Shown here: positions 16,609 to 27,140 of the stretch, piece after piece
How the letters are laid out: each line of letters opens with the position of its first letter
Numbering within the stretch: position 1 is the stretch's first letter
From: Methanobrevibacter sp.
Lineage (GTDB): Archaea; Methanobacteriota; Methanobacteria; Methanobacteriales; Methanobacteriaceae
Direction of reading: 5' to 3'
Length of the DNA stretch: 50,077 bases
Assembly (NCBI RefSeq): GCF_017539065.1
Contig: NZ_JAFYHP010000029.1
Coordinates: 1-50,077 of the forward strand
Translations under genes and position numbers: made by a program
Notes under the pieces: generated by a model
Told to the model about the DNA's origin: nothing
Database searches by the model: none
The model's input: only the letters and a program-made list of their open reading frames with translations

Positions 16609-16841
16609 GTAACTTCAGTAACAAAAGTCATGTTTTCAATAGTTTCAGTTTCACCAGATTTAATGGTGTAAATTGGGGAACCGAGTAAGATTAAACCGTT
16701 ACAAACTTCTCTGATTTTATTATCAGTTACTTCTTGCATGTGGGTTCCTTCATATAAGAATCCTTCGTCTGAGTTACCTTCTAATGCGAATGAAATTACT
16801 TCACCGGATTTTTTATTAGTTGCTTTTACATCTAAAATCAT
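16599..16841 (-). CDS. Small hypothetical protein, 80 residues
   Basis: The frame is open from 16970, but that would overlap the end of cobQ and add a low-complexity Lys/Ile-rich leader. The ATG at 16841 has a GGAG ribosome site 8 bases upstream and gives MILDVKATNKKSGEVISFALEG, a clean start. The protein is acidic and probably all-beta, with no membrane segment and no cysteine pair. It contains EGNSDEGFLYEGTHMQEVTD. The product looks like a compact folded domain, but I do not recognise the family. It is 67 bases after cobQ on the same strand and has its own terminator. Confidence 0.7.
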   Translation of the reverse strand: MILDVKATNKKSGEVISFALEGNSDEGFLYEGTHMQEVTDNKIREVCNGLILLGSPIYTIKSGETETIENMTFVTEVTAE

Positions 16842-16908
16842 TTTTTGAATCTCCAAAAATTTGATAATATTAATATGTTTTTTAAAGTTTTTAAATAATA
16901 CGGTTTTT

Positions 16909-18435
16909 CTATCCAAATAGTAATTTATCAATAATGTCCATATCAATGTGCTCTTCCACAATTTCAGCAAGTCTGTTTAATGAGTAGTCTTTTTGAGTTT
17001 CGTATGGATCCTCACCATATTTTGCTTCAAGACCTTTCTTAACTCTTATGTAGTTTAAGAACTCTCTTCTAAAGTTATAATTGTGGAATATTCCATGGAA
17101 GTATGTTGCAAAGATATTTCCTGATGACGCTCCATCAATTTTGCCGTCTTCGTTGTTTCCTTGGCCTTTTTTAATATTTAGTAATCTGGATGAAGCTAAA
17201 AGTTCAGTTGTTCCTTCATGGATTTCATAACCGGTCACTTCTTCACCAATGATGTCTTTAAACATTTCGCCGGCAATGCCTTCTAAATTGTCAGGTATTG
17301 CAGCAACAGATTGAGTAACAATTTTGCCTTCTCTTGAAAAACTAGATTCAATGTCTAAAAGGCCTAAACCTTCGATTGTACCATGTTTTGATTCACGTTT
17401 TTCATCATCATGAATGACATTGCCTAAGATTTGCAGACCTCCACAAATTCCAACTATTGGAATTTCAGATGATTTTTCAATGATTTGCTCTGCCAAACCG
17501 CTTTCGCGAAGCGCATACATGTCTTCTGTTGAGTTACGTGTTCCTGGAATGATTATTGCATCAACATCTCCAATTTCATCGTTGATTCCTATCATCTTAA
17601 GGGCGACATCCTCTTCATATTCAAAAGGATCTATATCGGTGAAGTTGGCTATTTTCGGAAGCCTGATGACTCCGATGCTTATGTCTTTGTCCTCTGCAAA
17701 GACATGTGTGGTCAAGGATGCGGAATCCTCTTCAGGCAACTTCAATGTTTCATCGTAAGGCAAGACTCCTAAAACAGGTTCGCCAGTTATCTCTTCAATT
17801 CTGTCAAGCCCAGGTTTTAGAATATCTAAATTGCCTCTGAATTTATTAATTACAGTGGCTTTTAGCCTTGATCGGTCATAATCATCTAAAAGGACGTAAG
17901 TTCCTGCGATTGCCGCAAACACTCCTCCCATTTCAATATCAGCTATTAGAATTACATTGGCATCTGCCATGTGGGCAATTTCCATATTTGCAATGTCCTG
18001 TTTCCTCATATTGATTTCGGCCGGAGAACCTGCGCCTTCAATAATTATAACCTCATATTCATTAGACAATATTTCAAAACTTTCACGAATTGCCTTTAAT
18101 GCGGTGTCGTGGTATTTGTGCTGGTAATCATAAAAATTCATATCTCCAATTGATTTTCCTTGGATGATAACATTGGAAGTAAAATCTCCTTTTGGTTTAA
18201 GTAAAATTGGATTCATATGTATGCTTGGTTCAACCATTGCGGCTTCTGCCTGTAGCATTTGAGCTATTCCAATTTCTCCATTTTCTTTTGTGGTGTAGGA
18301 GTTTAAGGACATGTTTTGGGATTTAAAAGGAGCTACTTTATATCCTCTATTTTTATAAATTCTACATAATGCGGCTACGAGCATACTTTTTCCGGCATTG
18401 GATGATGTTCCCTGAACCATGATACATTTTGTCAT
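16909..18435 (-). CDS. cobQ: Cobyric acid synthase
   Basis: Amidates four side chains of adenosylcobyrinic diamide with glutamine and ATP in cobalamin synthesis. Methanogens need corrinoids for methyl transfer. The N-terminal P-loop-like site VQGTSSNAGKSMLVAALC (residues 7-24) belongs to the dethiobiotin-synthetase-like domain. The C-terminal amidotransferase domain has the nucleophile in VGICGGLQILG and the His partner in the YFHGIFHN region. The length of 508 residues is normal. The start places the signature at the N-terminus. No other cobalamin gene is adjacent. cobA is about 14 kb away on the other strand. Confidence 0.95.
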   Translation of the reverse strand: MTKCIMVQGTSSNAGKSMLVAALCRIYKNRGYKVAPFKSQNMSLNSYTTKENGEIGIAQMLQAEAAMVEPSIHMNPILLKPKGDFTSNVIIQGKSIGDMNFYDYQHKYHDTALKAIRESFEILSNEYEVIIIEGAGSPAEINMRKQDIANMEIAHMADANVILIADIEMGGVFAAIAGTYVLLDDYDRSRLKATVINKFRGNLDILKPGLDRIEEITGEPVLGVLPYDETLKLPEEDSASLTTHVFAEDKDISIGVIRLPKIANFTDIDPFEYEEDVALKMIGINDEIGDVDAIIIPGTRNSTEDMYALRESGLAEQIIEKSSEIPIVGICGGLQILGNVIHDDEKRESKHGTIEGLGLLDIESSFSREGKIVTQSVAAIPDNLEGIAGEMFKDIIGEEVTGYEIHEGTTELLASSRLLNIKKGQGNNEDGKIDGASSGNIFATYFHGIFHNYNFRREFLNYIRVKKGLEAKYGEDPYETQKDYSLNRLAEIVEEHIDMDIIDKLLFG

Positions 18436-18935
18436 GATAAGATATATTGAACTAATGTTATAAATAATTTAAAAATGAGTTTAATTTAATCGTATTTGAG
18501 GTATGATTTAGGTTACATCTGGGGTTTATAATATTGTAAAAAATATTAATTGACTGATGTTAAATCATACCAGCAAACTTCGATTAACAAGAATAAATCA
18601 TTGAAAATTTATTTTGTAATATACTATATTAAATCAGTAATATATATTATTATCTATCTCATGTTTATGGCAATCTATTTAATCAATCATTGAATTTAAC
18701 TATATTTTTATGGATAATTAGTTTTGTATTATAGTTTAAATTTTATTGATATAAATTATGATTATTGTCGCGATTTGATAATTTGTTTTTAAGGTAAATC
18801 GAGGCAGGATTTATTTTACTAACTTTTATTTACTAAAATGGAAAACTTTTTATATTTTGTAATAATAAATAATATTTATATAGTATATGAAACTTAATTT
18901 TTTAATGATGAATTTTAACGAAGTGAGGTTTGTTT
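18436..18935. other. Gene-free interval between cobQ and lonB
   Basis: About 500 bases. It contains a 72-base hairpin (18500-18571, listed separately), the lonB promoter region (TTTATATAG near 18877-18885) and a GTGAGGT ribosome site at 18923-18929. No ORF was recognised. Confidence 0.6.
18500..18571. repeat. Long stem-loop upstream of lonB
   Basis: GGTATGATTTA (18500-18510) pairs with TAAATCATACC (18561-18571). After a 4-base bulge, ACATC pairs with GATGT (18515-18519 and 18556-18560). An inner TAATATT/AATATTA stem (18529-18535, 18542-18548) closes a GTAAAA loop. This is either a structured RNA or a palindromic relic. Confidence 0.55.
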
Positions 18936-20912
<1,977 letters not shown>

Positions 20913-20918
20913 GTTGGA

Positions 20919-21401
20919 TTATTCTATTATTTTTTCTTTTACTATTTTTTCTATTGTTTTGCAGAATTCACCGTCTATTTTTTCGAATTCCACAAATGAG
21001 GCGTCAACGCTGCAACTGCAAGTATCTGTCTGTCCGATTTTATAATCAGTTGAGTTTTTAGGAATCAAAATCCCAAATAATTTTTCTTCCTCATCAGCAA
21101 AGGTGTCGAATTCTTCTGGGGTTAGATGCAGATTATAATCTTCGCTGGAAAACAGGTCGCATTCATTAATGATAGGCATGAAAGTCATCACTCCCAATGG
21201 CAGGAAAATGTTTTCGCTTTTATGTATTTTCATAAGTCTTTCAACATATGAATCATCATCTTCAATGTCGTATCCTTCAATTTCCAGGATGTTGTTGCTT
21301 CCCATGAGGTCATTATCATCAATGATAAATGCAAGCAGGTTAGGGTCTACATAATTATTGCATGAAGCCCTAATATTTTTGATAGTTTTACTAATATTCA
21401 T
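20919..21401 (-). CDS. Hypothetical protein, 160 residues, coupled to the ADP-ribosylglycohydrolase
   Basis: The frame opens at 21446, but the ATG at 21401 has a GAGGTG ribosome site within the end of the upstream gene and begins MNISKTIKNIRASCNNYVDP. The start overlaps the glycohydrolase stop by 11 bases, so the two are translated as a pair. The protein is soluble and acidic (IEGYDIEDDD, FADEEEKLFG), with a CSCS motif near the C-terminus and no signal peptide. I do not recognise the family. It could be a substrate, inhibitor or immunity-like partner of the glycohydrolase, but only position suggests this. Confidence 0.7.
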   Translation of the reverse strand: MNISKTIKNIRASCNNYVDPNLLAFIIDDNDLMGSNNILEIEGYDIEDDDSYVERLMKIHKSENIFLPLGVMTFMPIINECDLFSSEDYNLHLTPEEFDTFADEEEKLFGILIPKNSTDYKIGQTDTCSCSVDASFVEFEKIDGEFCKTIEKIVKEKIIE

Positions 21402-22317
21402 CACAAAACACCTCGTATCTTTCACATAATGAAAGCACTTCATCAATCTTATTGATTTGTTCTATCCAATCTATAGGGATTGAATCAAAACCGTAATAAA
21501 TTCCAGCTAACCCACCACAGATTGCAGCATTTGTATCTGTATCCTCACCGATATTAACTGCTTTGAGGACAGCATCTTTGTAATTATCAGTAGTTAATAG
21601 ACAATGGATTACACATTCAAAAGTATAGATAACGTATCCTTTACCGTTAATGTCATCCAAATCATTATTGAAGATTTTTTCAAAATGTTTTAATTCAGGG
21701 GAATCTTTATAATATTCTTTAATTTTATCACAAGCTGACTGAATATGTTGTTCAATTGTCAAATCATTTTCAAGCATGGATTTGGCGATTTCAACATATA
21801 AAACACAAGCTATTTTTGATCTTTTATGGCCATGAGTTAATGCAGATATGTTTTCAATTGTTTCAAAATCAATATCTTTTATGTATGCAAGCGGCAAAAT
21901 CCTCATTAGAGATCCGTTTCCGTTGTCACGCTCGCCGGTTCCTCCACATTGTACGGGGGTAATTTTTTCAAACTCGTATCTGCGTATTGCAGAGGATGTT
22001 GTTATGCCGCTGTCAAATGTATAGTTGTCTTGCATATATTTTCCATCTTCAAGCCATTCTACAAATTTTTTCATCATATCTTCATAATCAATTCCTTGTT
22101 TTTGTACAATACTGTGCATTGTAGCTAGTGTCATTGCGGAATCATCAGACCAGGTTCCTTTAGGTTTATTATAAGTTCCATATTCTCTCATTTCAGTAAC
22201 AGGGTCTTTTTCAAGTTCATATCTTGAGTTAAACTCAACAGGAACCCCTAATGCATCCCCAACTATAAAACCAATTATTCCATCTTTAACTTTCATACTT
22301 AATGTTATGTTTTTCAT
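21391..22317 (-). CDS. ADP-ribosylglycohydrolase family protein
   Basis: Members remove ADP-ribose from proteins, nucleic acids or small molecules, using two Mg or Mn ions held by aspartates. Both metal motifs are visible: GTWSDDSAMTLA (about residues 54-65, where the family usually has TDDT) and GEDTDTNAAICGGLAG near the C-terminus. FIVGDALGVPVEF at the N-terminus and GTGERDNGNGSLMR are also family hallmarks. The length of 308 residues is normal. Bacterial relatives include DraG, but no nitrogenase-modifying DraT is in this window. The gene is divergent from the GNAT gene and overlaps the next gene. Confidence 0.9.
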   Translation of the reverse strand: MKNITLSMKVKDGIIGFIVGDALGVPVEFNSRYELEKDPVTEMREYGTYNKPKGTWSDDSAMTLATMHSIVQKQGIDYEDMMKKFVEWLEDGKYMQDNYTFDSGITTSSAIRRYEFEKITPVQCGGTGERDNGNGSLMRILPLAYIKDIDFETIENISALTHGHKRSKIACVLYVEIAKSMLENDLTIEQHIQSACDKIKEYYKDSPELKHFEKIFNNDLDDINGKGYVIYTFECVIHCLLTTDNYKDAVLKAVNIGEDTDTNAAICGGLAGIYYGFDSIPIDWIEQINKIDEVLSLCERYEVFCDEY

Positions 22318-22338
22318 AGTTAATAAATTGTGTGTAAA

Positions 22339-22347
22339 TTTTATATG
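22339..22347 (+). promoter_or_regulatory. TATA box of the GNAT gene (leaderless)
   Basis: TTTTATATG is centred about 26 bases before the ATG at 22369, so transcription would start at or next to the start codon. No ribosome site is present, consistent with a leaderless mRNA. Confidence 0.5.
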
Positions 22348-22368
22348 ATTTTAACACATAGTATATTC

Positions 22369-22878
22369 ATGATTTTCAAAACAACTAATTTGACACTAAG
22401 GCCTTGGCAGGAATCTGATGCAGAATGCCTGTATCACTTTGCCAAAAATCCAAATATCGGTCCAATTGCAGGCTGGCCTCCTCATCAAAGTGTTGAAGAC
22501 AGTCTAAATATTATCAAAACGGTTTTTTCTAAAAGGGAAACTTATGCTATAGTTTATGAAGACATTCCTATTGGGTGTGTGGGACTGTTATTCCATCCTG
22601 ACACTAATCACTGGTGGGGTGAAGGCTCCGCAGAATTGGGCTATTGGATTGCTGAAGAGTATTGGGGAAACAATTACGCCTGTGAGGCATCACAGGTTTT
22701 AATTGACAGGGCATTCAATGAACTGAATGTGGATCAAATCTATGCAAGTTATAGATGTGAAAATACTCAGTCAAAAAGGGTTTTGGAAAAGTTGGGTTTC
22801 AAATATTATTCAGAGTTGACCAATGAAAATTATTTGGGCGAATTCTTCCGTGAAATCGCCATGATATTGGAAAAATAA
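22369..22878 (+). CDS. GNAT family N-acetyltransferase (RimJ/RimL-like)
   Basis: A 169-residue acetyltransferase. The start FKTTNLTLRPWQESDAECLYHF is the standard RimJ/RimL opening. The acetyl-CoA site is in the ELGYWIAEEYWGNNYACEA segment, and the motif YRCENTQSKRVLEKLGFKYY closes the domain. Related enzymes acetylate protein N-termini, antibiotics or small amines, and the target here cannot be told. The frame is open from a GTG at 22330, but the homology begins at the ATG at 22369, which fits the promoter position for a leaderless transcript. Confidence 0.85.
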   Translation: MIFKTTNLTLRPWQESDAECLYHFAKNPNIGPIAGWPPHQSVEDSLNIIKTVFSKRETYAIVYEDIPIGCVGLLFHPDTNHWWGEGSAELGYWIAEEYWGNNYACEASQVLIDRAFNELNVDQIYASYRCENTQSKRVLEKLGFKYYSELTNENYLGEFFREIAMILEK

Positions 22879-22887
22879 TTTATATTA
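22879..22887 (+). promoter_or_regulatory. TATA box of the zinc-ribbon gene (leaderless)
   Basis: TTTATATTA is centred about 26 bases before the ATG at 22909 and no ribosome site follows, so this mRNA is probably leaderless too. Confidence 0.5.
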
Positions 22888-22908
22888 AAAGATATTAATT
22901 TTTAAATA

Positions 22909-23277
22909 ATGACTAGATTATGTAAAAACTGCGGATTTGTTAACCAGGACGAATATGATTACTGTGCTAAATGCGGCACTCCCTTGGTCGATGGGCTTAA
23001 ACGTAAAAACGTCATCGTCTTCAAACCTGAAGACGTTAAAATCAATAAAAAGGCATTGGCCATATCTTATATCGTCACTATTTTTTTCTCATGGATAGGA
23101 GTTTTTGTAGGTTTGCTTTCAAAAAATACTCGTGCGGGAGTATTTGCATTCTTCGGATTTTTCATGCCATTTTATCTAGTCCAGTCAAGGCATCCAACTA
23201 TCAGAAAACATGGTATTATCCAATTGATTATATCTATTGCCGGTGTGGCGCTCTCATTTTATATTATGGTACATTAA
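22909..23277 (+). CDS. Zinc-ribbon membrane protein
   Basis: Residues 5-22 form a zinc ribbon (CKNCGF ... CAKCGT). After a polar linker there are about three membrane segments (about residues 49-68, 73-90 and 101-120), so the ribbon faces the cytoplasm on a small membrane anchor. Such zinc-ribbon plus membrane-helix proteins are common in Methanobacteriales and have no known role. The length is 122 residues. It is probably transcribed on its own and converges on the next gene with only 8 bases between stop codons. Confidence 0.8.
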   Translation: MTRLCKNCGFVNQDEYDYCAKCGTPLVDGLKRKNVIVFKPEDVKINKKALAISYIVTIFFSWIGVFVGLLSKNTRAGVFAFFGFFMPFYLVQSRHPTIRKHGIIQLIISIAGVALSFYIMVH

Positions 23278-23285
23278 AAAAAGAA

Positions 23286-23798
23286 TTAGACTGGGATAAA
23301 TCTAATATTTCCCAGCAATATTTGTATTGGAATCATCGGGACATTTATCCCATCTTCAAGCATAGCAACGCCCACTGCATCCCCTCTTGCCATTGATCCT
23401 TGGACATTGGCGTTTCCAGTATATCCGAAATATCCGTCATTTGCACGGATGTCGCTAATAATGCTTCCACCAAATATTGTTTGAGCAGCCGCATTGTTTA
23501 CGCTGATGATTAAAAATGGGCTCTCGTTATAAGTGTATTCCATAATATGCTTTATAGCACCATATGGGTCATCTGGACTGTCTGAATGAACGTTGTGCAT
23601 AGTCTGGCCATATTCATTATGAGAACTTCCAGGGTACACCCAACTGAATCCCTTTATGCTGAATTCAGCAGCCATATCGATACCACCATACTCATCCGTA
23701 TCTTCTGCAATAATTAATACTGGGCTATTGATTGTAGCCAATAAAAACATAAAAATTACCGCAATCACTGCTATAATAACTATATGAATATTTTCCAT
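23286..23798 (-). CDS. Membrane-anchored extracytoplasmic protein, 170 residues
   Basis: Residues 5-30 form one hydrophobic anchor (IVIIAVIAVIFMFLLATI) with a short N-terminus, so the rest should lie outside the cell. The outer domain has no cysteines and begins LIIAEDTDEYGGIDMAAEF. It carries NAAAQTIFGGSI and a GDAVGVAMLEDGINVP segment, suggesting a mixed alpha/beta fold. I do not recognise a family, and no catalytic signature is evident. The gene is divergent from prs across a 90-base gap that holds both promoters. Confidence 0.65.
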   Translation of the reverse strand: MENIHIVIIAVIAVIFMFLLATINSPVLIIAEDTDEYGGIDMAAEFSIKGFSWVYPGSSHNEYGQTMHNVHSDSPDDPYGAIKHIMEYTYNESPFLIISVNNAAAQTIFGGSIISDIRANDGYFGYTGNANVQGSMARGDAVGVAMLEDGINVPMIPIQILLGNIRFIPV

Positions 23799-23888
23799 GA
23801 TTATTTTATAACTACTTTTATATTATAAATACTTAACTTTTTTAATGAATTAAGACATATATAATTCCATAAATATTTTGGTGATAAT

Positions 23889-24803
23889 GTGATTATTGGC
23901 GGTTCAGCTTCTCAAGATTTGGCAGCTCATGTTGCCCGTGAACTTGATGAAAAACTATGTTATGTTGAAACAAAGAAATTTCCAGATGGAGAAAGATATT
24001 TAAGAATTGATGGGGAACTTGAAGACGAAGTAACTGTTATTCAGTCAACAGGATATCCTCAAGATGAAAATTTAATGGAATTATTATTTATAATAGCCAA
24101 TCTTAAGGATTTGGGCGTTAAGAAAGTAAGGGCAGTAGTTCCATATATGGGTTATGCAAGACAAGAAAAACGTTTCAATCCAGGAGAAACAATTTCTGCT
24201 AAAATTATCTGCGAATTGATTGAAGCAGCAGGTGCTGATGAATTCATCACATTCAACATTCATGAGGAATGCGTTTTGAACTTTTTCAACATTCCTGCAA
24301 GAAATATCTCTGCAATGCCGGCAATTGCCGAATATTTGGATAAGAAATTCTTTAGAAAAACCGATGAAAAACCTTTGATTATTGCTCCTGATAAGGGGGC
24401 TTATGGATTTGCACAGGAAATGTCTGAAATCATTGGTTGCGACTGCACATATTTAACTAAAGTGCGTTTAGGACCTGATAAGGTGGAAACTAAAATTGTT
24501 GATGTGAGATGCGACAGTGAAAGTGAAAATACAGTAAATGTCGACTCCGTAAAGGGCATGCACGCAATCATTATTGACGATATTATTGCAACCGGAGGAA
24601 CTATTGTCAATGCCATCAACATTCTAAAACAATATGGAGCCTCAGCGGTTGATGTATGTTGTGTTCATCCAATATTAACAAATAATGGGGCTACAAGAAT
24701 CTATGCCGCAGGCGCAGGCAAGATCATTGGAACCAACAGTTTATCTTCAGACACTTCACGTGTATCTCTTGCTAAAAGTATAGCAGATGCATTGAGGGAA
24801 TAA
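23889..24803 (+). CDS. prs: Ribose-phosphate pyrophosphokinase (PRPP synthetase)
   Basis: Makes PRPP from ribose-5-phosphate and ATP, feeding purine, pyrimidine, histidine and cofactor synthesis. The start is GTG with a GGTGATAAT ribosome site just before. Key motifs are KKFPDGERYLRIDGE (about residue 31), YMGYARQEKRFNPGETISAK (ATP loop region) and the PRPP loop DDIIATGGTIVNA (about residue 226). The length of 304 residues is typical of archaeal enzymes. The next gene begins after a single base, so the two are co-transcribed. Confidence 0.95.
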   Translation: MIIGGSASQDLAAHVARELDEKLCYVETKKFPDGERYLRIDGELEDEVTVIQSTGYPQDENLMELLFIIANLKDLGVKKVRAVVPYMGYARQEKRFNPGETISAKIICELIEAAGADEFITFNIHEECVLNFFNIPARNISAMPAIAEYLDKKFFRKTDEKPLIIAPDKGAYGFAQEMSEIIGCDCTYLTKVRLGPDKVETKIVDVRCDSESENTVNVDSVKGMHAIIIDDIIATGGTIVNAINILKQYGASAVDVCCVHPILTNNGATRIYAAGAGKIIGTNSLSSDTSRVSLAKSIADALRE

Positions 24804-24804
24804 T

Positions 24805-25095
24805 ATGGATAAGGAAACTATCAAAAAGGAATTGGTTGATAAATCAAATGAGATTTTAGCTAAATATTCAGAACCTGATGTTGTTGAAGACATATCAGTC
24901 ATGAACATGTCTTCAAAAACAGTTTTTTTAGGTTCCCTTAAGATATTCAACACTGAAATAGTTCCAAATGTCATTAAGGATTTAAATAAGCAATTAAAAG
25001 GTTATGGGGAGCTGATTGTAAGAGACCAGAGGGTCACTCCATGCTGTTCTCCAAGCTATATACATATTAGTTTCAACATTACAATAACCAACTGA
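24805..25095 (+). CDS. Hypothetical protein, 96 residues, between prs and uvrB
   Basis: The ATG lies one base after the prs stop and the stop is 4 bases before uvrB, so the gene is embedded in a prs-uvrBA operon. The protein is soluble. The N-terminal part is helical and charged and the C-terminal part is strand-rich with a CC pair in [15 protein letters not shown], which could be a metal or disulfide site. I do not recognise the family. Confidence 0.75.
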   Translation: MDKETIKKELVDKSNEILAKYSEPDVVEDISVMNMSSKTVFLGSLKIFNTEIVPNVIKDLNKQLKGYGELIVRDQRVTPCCSPSYIHISFNITITN

Positions 25096-25099
25096 TATC

Positions 25100-27064
25100 A
25101 TGAAGGAATTCAAACTGAAGTCACCTTATAAACCATTAGGTGATCAACCAAAAGCCATTAATTCTTTAGTTCAGGGCATAAATAATGGTGTTAAGGAACA
25201 GACTCTTTTAGGCGTAACAGGTTCAGGTAAGACTTTTACAATGGCCAATGTCATTGAAAAGGTTCAAAAGCCAACCCTTGTTATTTCACACAATAAAACC
25301 TTGGCAGCCCAGTTATATGAGGAGTTCAAGGAATTTTTCCCGGATAATGCTGTCGAGTACTTTGTAAGCTATTATGATTACTATCAGCCTGAGGCCTATG
25401 TGCCGAGAACAGACACCTTCATCGATAAGGAAGCGTCAATCAATGACGACATTGACATAATGAGGCATTCGGCAACCCAATCATTGTTGTCAAGAGATGA
25501 TGTTATTGTTGTAAGCAGTGTAAGCTGCATCTATGGTATCGGTTCACCGGAGGACTACGGGGAATTTGCTTTTGGAATTGCAGTTGGAGATATTTATGAC
25601 AGGTCTGAAATTCTTTCCCGTTTGGTTTTCATGCAATACGAACGAAATGACATTGAATTTGACAGGGGTCAGTTCAGAGTTCGTGGCGATGTAATAGAAA
25701 TCAATCCGGTTCATGGAACTCCTCCAATAAGAATTGAACTGTTCGGTGATGAAATTGATGCAATCAGTTTGATCGACAATGTCACAGGAAAAAAGAAGGA
25801 ATCCCTTCAAAGGTACATGATTTTCCCTGCAAAGCACTTTGTCGTCGGCCAGGACAAGATGGACATTGCTATTTCTAAAATAAAGAATGAATTGGATGAA
25901 AGGCTTGCGGAGTTCAATGCTATGGGAAGGGTCTTGGAAGCTCAAAGGTTGGAGCAAAGGACCCGTTTTGATATCGAAATGCTTCAGGAAATGGGCTATT
26001 GTCCGGGGGTAGAAAACTATTCCATGCATTTATCCGGACGTGAATGGGGTGAAAAGCCTTATTCCCTATTGAAATATTTCCCGGATGATTTTTTAACAAT
26101 CATTGATGAATCCCACGTTACCGTTCCTCAAATCAGGGGAATGTATAATGGGGACCGTGCACGTAAGGAAACTTTAGTCGAACACGGTTTCAGGCTTCCG
26201 TCCGCTAAGGAAAACCGTCCTTTGAGATTTGATGAGTTTGAGGCTTCTGTCAATCAGGTCATCTATGTATCGGCAACACCTGCACAGTATGAGCTTTCAA
26301 AATCAAGAAATGTTGTTGAACAGATTATAAGGCCAACCGGTTTGGTTGATCCTGAAGTTTTGATTCGTCCAGTAACGGGCCAGGTTGAAGACTTGCTTAA
26401 GGAAGTCAGATTAACTGCAGAAAAGGATGAAAGGGTATTGGTAACCACTTTAACAAAAAGGATGGCTGAGGATTTGACCGATTATTATGCAAGAATCGGG
26501 GTTAAGGTGAGGTACATGCACTCTGAAATCGATACCTTGGAAAGGATTGACATTGTCAATGACTTAAGACGTGGAAAATTTGACGTATTGGTTGGTGTAA
26601 ACCTCTTAAGGGAGGGTTTGGATTTGCCTGAAGTGTCTTTAGTAGCTATTTTAGATGCCGATAAGGAAGGATTCTTAAGAAACGAAACATCATTGATACA
26701 AACAATCGGCCGTGCGGCAAGAAACGTCAACGGCCGCGTAATAATGTATGTGGATGACATGACTGATTCAGTTAGAAAGGCATACGACACTACACTCAAA
26801 AGGCGCAAACTGCAAATGAAATACAATGAGGTTCATGGCATTGTTCCTAAATCAACTCAAAGGACTCTTAAAGAAAAGCTTGCCGAAGAAGATGAAAAAT
26901 ACAAGGGCATCGGCAGGGATGTTGATAAGATTCCTAAAGATGAGCTTCGTTTGTTAATTAAGGATTTGGAAAGAGACATGAAGGATGCGGCTGCAAGACT
27001 TGACTTTGAACGTGCTGCAGATTTAAGAAACAAGCTTTATGCCTTAAAAGGTTTTGAAAAGTAA
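25100..27064 (+). CDS. uvrB: UvrABC excision nuclease subunit B
   Basis: The damage-verifying helicase of bacterial-type nucleotide excision repair. Walker A is GVTGSGKT (residues 38-45). The beta-hairpin that probes the strands is in [13 protein letters not shown], motif II is [10 protein letters not shown], and the helicase C-terminal motifs [20 protein letters not shown] and QTIGRAARN follow. The C-terminal UVR motif that recruits UvrC is present ([19 protein letters not shown]). The length of 654 residues is normal. Archaea gained these genes from bacteria. uvrA follows after 76 bases, and uvrC is not in this window. Confidence 0.97.
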   Translation: MKEFKLKSPYKPLGDQPKAINSLVQGINNGVKEQTLLGVTGSGKTFTMANVIEKVQKPTLVISHNKTLAAQLYEEFKEFFPDNAVEYFVSYYDYYQPEAYVPRTDTFIDKEASINDDIDIMRHSATQSLLSRDDVIVVSSVSCIYGIGSPEDYGEFAFGIAVGDIYDRSEILSRLVFMQYERNDIEFDRGQFRVRGDVIEINPVHGTPPIRIELFGDEIDAISLIDNVTGKKKESLQRYMIFPAKHFVVGQDKMDIAISKIKNELDERLAEFNAMGRVLEAQRLEQRTRFDIEMLQEMGYCPGVENYSMHLSGREWGEKPYSLLKYFPDDFLTIIDESHVTVPQIRGMYNGDRARKETLVEHGFRLPSAKENRPLRFDEFEASVNQVIYVSATPAQYELSKSRNVVEQIIRPTGLVDPEVLIRPVTGQVEDLLKEVRLTAEKDERVLVTTLTKRMAEDLTDYYARIGVKVRYMHSEIDTLERIDIVNDLRRGKFDVLVGVNLLREGLDLPEVSLVAILDADKEGFLRNETSLIQTIGRAARNVNGRVIMYVDDMTDSVRKAYDTTLKRRKLQMKYNEVHGIVPKSTQRTLKEKLAEEDEKYKGIGRDVDKIPKDELRLLIKDLERDMKDAAARLDFERAADLRNKLYALKGFEK

Positions 27065-27097
27065 TTTTTTTACTTATCAAATGCTCTCTCTAAAATA

Positions 27098-27107
27098 TTT
27101 TATATAG
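27098..27107 (+). promoter_or_regulatory. TATA box of uvrA
   Basis: TTTTATATAG about 35 bases before the uvrA ATG gives uvrA its own promoter in addition to any read-through from uvrB. An AAGGAG ribosome site is at 27127-27132. Confidence 0.5.
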
Positions 27108-27140
27108 TGATAAATCTAATAATATTAAGGAGTATTATTT

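Noticed and set aside
16842..16970. N-terminal extension of the 80-residue gene to 16970
   Set aside because: It overlaps the cobQ end, is rich in Lys/Ile/Asn with no ribosome site, and the ATG at 16841 has a good GGAG site.
25544..26029. 161-codon ORF on the minus strand opposite uvrB
   Set aside because: A shadow of the conserved uvrB reading frame with no homology-like motifs.
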